Assembly (NCBI GenBank): GCA_965248685.1
Contig: CBDFKC010000003.1
Span: 496,001 to 560,000 of the forward strand
Direction of reading: 5' to 3'
Length of the DNA: 64,000 nt
Origin: VYFG01 sp965248685
GTDB lineage: Bacteria; Pseudomonadota; Gammaproteobacteria; Arenicellales; Poriferihabitantaceae
Below the pieces are notes generated by a model, which had not been told where the DNA came from, did not search any database, and saw only the letters and a program-made list of their open reading frames with translations. Within the stretch, counting starts at the first letter, position 1. Each line of letters begins with the position of its first letter. The position numbers and the translations under genes are program-made. Positions 62,113 through 64,000 of the stretch are shown here, piece after piece.

Positions 62113-62154
62113 ACCTAAATTTAGGTGTTTTTTATCAACTAAAACTGGTATACA
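62113..62154 (+). promoter_or_regulatory. Palindrome upstream of an extended -10 promoter
   Basis: Perfect 14-base palindrome ACCTAAATTTAGGT (62113-62126) and an extended -10, TGG-TATACA (62146-62154). With a start near 62161 the palindrome is centred about 41 bases upstream, the usual activator position. A T-run just after it could also make it terminator-like. Confidence 0.4.
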
Positions 62155-62259
62155 ATGTCGTTCGTGTGTATTTATATCACGAGTGTGTGCAGTTATCTCA
62201 CATATTTACAGTTAAGTAAATACATTCGAAAATTCTAATTAATTTATAAAGGTGAAAAA

Positions 62260-62589
62260 ATGATTAAGCAATTAGCAGCAATAGGGGTAGCTACAGTCTT
62301 AGCTTTGGGCACGACCCAGGTATTTGCGGGTAAAGCCGTTCCTAAACATGATATTGATGGCGGGTGGTCAGTTGTCTGTCATCAACGGACGTCCCCCGGT
62401 AACAGTCAAGGAAATGTGAAAATTTTGTTTGTACCGTCACAAGCGGCTGATAGCGAAGTTAACGATCACAGGGGGACAACCAAACCAGGTAACCCTGGAT
62501 CCGGACACGACGATATCGTCGCTGCCGTGGGATGGACAACTTCGGATGCTGTTCCAACTTTAAGTGACTGCGATGGCGATAGTTTTTAG
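62260..62589 (+). CDS. Small secreted protein of unknown function
   Basis: 109 residues, with a clear AGGTGA ribosome site. Signal peptide ends VFAG; the mature part (WSVVCHQRTSPGNSQGNVKILFV, DGDSF tail) has two cysteines (VCHQ, SDCDGD) and many Gly, Pro, Asp. No family recognised. Followed by a strong terminator, so it is monocistronic. Confidence 0.75.
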   Translation: MIKQLAAIGVATVLALGTTQVFAGKAVPKHDIDGGWSVVCHQRTSPGNSQGNVKILFVPSQAADSEVNDHRGTTKPGNPGSGHDDIVAAVGWTTSDAVPTLSDCDGDSF

Positions 62590-62694
62590 GTTCTAGTAAA
62601 TTCTTATTATTACTACCTAGTAATAATAGCGAGAACAAAACTCGAATCGATTAAGTTATCTAAACTTTACTCGAGAATTTCTCTAAACCAACTT

Positions 62695-62721
62695 ACCGTC
62701 TATTTTTATAGGCGGTTTTTT
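62695..62721 (+). terminator. Intrinsic terminator
   Basis: A 9-bp stem from ACCGTCTAT pairing with ATAGGCGGT (one G-U) around a TTTT loop, followed by six T. It lies 106 bases after the small secreted gene and should end its transcript. Confidence 0.85.
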
Positions 62722-62744
62722 GGTTCAGATGGAAATTTTTTCTT

Positions 62745-63980
62745 TCATTCATAGTGCAAGGCCTCGATAGGGTTCTGAAGCGCAGCTTTTCGCGCGGGAT
62801 AGTATCCAAAGAAGACGCCTATTAAGGTTGAAAATCCAACTGCGGCAACCACGGCTTCCAGTCCTATAATAATCGGCCAACCCGTGTAATGTGCGATTGC
62901 CACCGCAATACTGCAGCCCAACACTAAACCAATCAAACCTCCCAGCAGGCACAACGTCATTGCCTCTATCAAAAATTGATTTCGAATATGCTGACGATTC
63001 GCACCAACCGCAAGGCGAACTCCTATTTCACGGGTACGTTCAGTAACAGATACCAGCATAATATTCATGATACTGATACCGCCGACAGCCAGAGAAACCG
63101 AAGCAATCGCTGCCAGTAACCAGGCAAATGTCCGGGCGGCTTCTCGCTCCGTGACCATCGCTGCTGAGGGATCACTTATCCGAAAATCATCAAGGGTCCC
63201 GGACCTTAGCTGGTGTCGCCTTCGCAATAATTTAGCGATCATAACTTGGGCAGCCTCTATCAGTTCAACTGTCTTTACTTTGACCAGTACAAAATCTACG
63301 GCGTCATGATTAATGCTTCCAGAATGACCTATTAACCGTATCCGCGCTGTCGATAGGGGTACGTAGACAACGTCGTCCTGGTCGCGCCCGCTTGCAGAGG
63401 AACCTTTTTTGGTTAAAAGCCCAATCACGGTAAACGGAACATTAAGAATCCGTATTTGTTGGCCAAGTGGCGATGCTCCATCAAAAAGGGTCTCAGCCGT
63501 AGTTTGTCCAAGTATAACTACCTTCGCTGCATTGCTTTGCTCTGAAGACGCAAAGTATCTCCCCCCCGCAAGCTGCCATTCCCTAGCAACAAAGTAGTCA
63601 TTGACGGTGCCATAAGTTAGTGTACTTACATTCCGGTTGCCAGCGACCAACTGAATTTTACCCCGTACTATAGGGGCCACTGCCACAACCACTGAAGATA
63701 ATTGTGCTACTGCATTGGCATCGCTCGTAGTCAACGTGCGCTGAGTGCCCGGACTCAAGCGAACTCTACCCTGGTTTGCGGAACCTGCGCGAATAGAAAG
63801 CAAATTCGCTCCAAGATTTTGGATTTTTTCCGAGATTTTTGCTTGAGCACCTAACCCAACCGCAATCATCGCGATCACGGATGAAACACCGACGACAATA
63901 CCCAGCATGGTTAAAAAAGTACGAAGCTTATTCGCCCTTAGCGCACGAAAAGCTATCAAAAAATTATCCGCCAGCCGCAT
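62745..63980 (-). CDS. MacB-type ABC transporter permease
   Basis: 411 residues. One N-terminal helix (about 22-42, LGIVVGVSSVIAMIAVGLG) precedes a large periplasmic MacB_PCD domain, followed by three C-terminal helices of the FtsX domain with VTERTREIGVRLAVGA and the C-terminal FGYYPARKAA. Works with a MacA-like adaptor and an ATPase to export peptides, lipids or antibiotics. The partner genes would lie beyond the right edge of the window, where a short reading frame seems to end just before this start. Confidence 0.93.
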   Translation of the reverse strand: MRLADNFLIAFRALRANKLRTFLTMLGIVVGVSSVIAMIAVGLGAQAKISEKIQNLGANLLSIRAGSANQGRVRLSPGTQRTLTTSDANAVAQLSSVVVAVAPIVRGKIQLVAGNRNVSTLTYGTVNDYFVAREWQLAGGRYFASSEQSNAAKVVILGQTTAETLFDGASPLGQQIRILNVPFTVIGLLTKKGSSASGRDQDDVVYVPLSTARIRLIGHSGSINHDAVDFVLVKVKTVELIEAAQVMIAKLLRRRHQLRSGTLDDFRISDPSAAMVTEREAARTFAWLLAAIASVSLAVGGISIMNIMLVSVTERTREIGVRLAVGANRQHIRNQFLIEAMTLCLLGGLIGLVLGCSIAVAIAHYTGWPIIIGLEAVVAAVGFSTLIGVFFGYYPARKAALQNPIEALHYE

Positions 63981-64000
63981 ATTATTTCACTTCATGAAAT

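Noticed and set aside
1..64000. CRISPR array or tRNA/rRNA genes
   Set aside because: No regularly spaced direct repeats with spacers, and no sequence I could fold into a tRNA or recognise as rRNA.

Overview
This 64-kb window looks like chromosomal DNA from a free-living, aerobic gammaproteobacterium, probably a marine relative of the Pseudomonadales. Three things point there: argH next to a divergent AlgZ/AlgR-type two-component pair, the lptM-lysA arrangement, and an aa3-type cytochrome c oxidase cluster with ctaG, SURF1, DUF2909, DUF2970 and DUF2244 satellites. The placement rests on gene order and protein motifs read by eye, not on a search.

Layout. 1-7.4 kb (minus strand): a protein with two cyclic-nucleotide-binding domains, a secreted DUF4329 protein with an overlapping small secreted partner, and an RND efflux pump with its adaptor. 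7.4-9.9 kb (plus): a thiamine pyrophosphokinase-like gene overlapping aroE, then a 5'-nucleotidase. 10-12.9 kb (minus): argH-lptM-lysA. 12.9-15.1 kb (plus): a candidate terminated small RNA followed by an AlgZ/AlgR-like pair. 15.1-23.4 kb (mainly minus): glutaredoxin and the cytochrome oxidase locus (DUF2244-ctaB-DUF2970-coxB-ctaD-44-residue membrane protein-ctaG-ctaE; SURF1 and a Sco-like protein further on), with no ctaA. 23.5-26.4 kb (plus): a hydroxyacid dehydrogenase, a 25-residue membrane peptide with a four-helix membrane protein, a DksA-like protein and msrA. 26.6-32.4 kb: a TetR/CMD pair, two 2OG-Fe(II) oxygenases, a Rieske oxygenase with a membrane hydrolase-like gene, and ltaE.

32.6-33.3 kb holds a frameshifted tyrosine recombinase relic. 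33.3-44.2 kb is conserved chromosome: thioredoxin, a cation/proton antiporter, moaC-moeA-methyltransferase, SDR and DsbA-like genes, flavin reductase, cold-shock protein, proS and an asparaginase. 44.3-49.4 kb is the main accessory island: four unrecognised genes in AT-rich DNA, short dispersed repeats, and an IS91-type Y2 transposase with its own tyrosine recombinase. 49.4-60.6 kb returns to housekeeping genes (DUF1223, msrB, HAD, VOC, a dynamin-like GTPase, cca, trhO, a GFA enzyme, a DMT transporter, a PhyH dioxygenase). 60.6-62.7 kb is a second AT-rich patch with three small secreted proteins, two of which share a cysteine motif. The window ends in a MacB-type ABC permease.

Themes are aerobic respiration with heme-copper oxidase assembly, redox repair (msrA, msrB, thioredoxin and glutaredoxin folds), oxygen-dependent small-molecule oxidation (four iron oxygenases) and envelope functions. 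The least explained parts are the DUF4329 protein with its coupled partner, the candidate RNA upstream of algZ, the microprotein next to the four-helix membrane protein, the Cys-motif secreted pair, and the repeat-bracketed orphan cluster beside the IS91 element.
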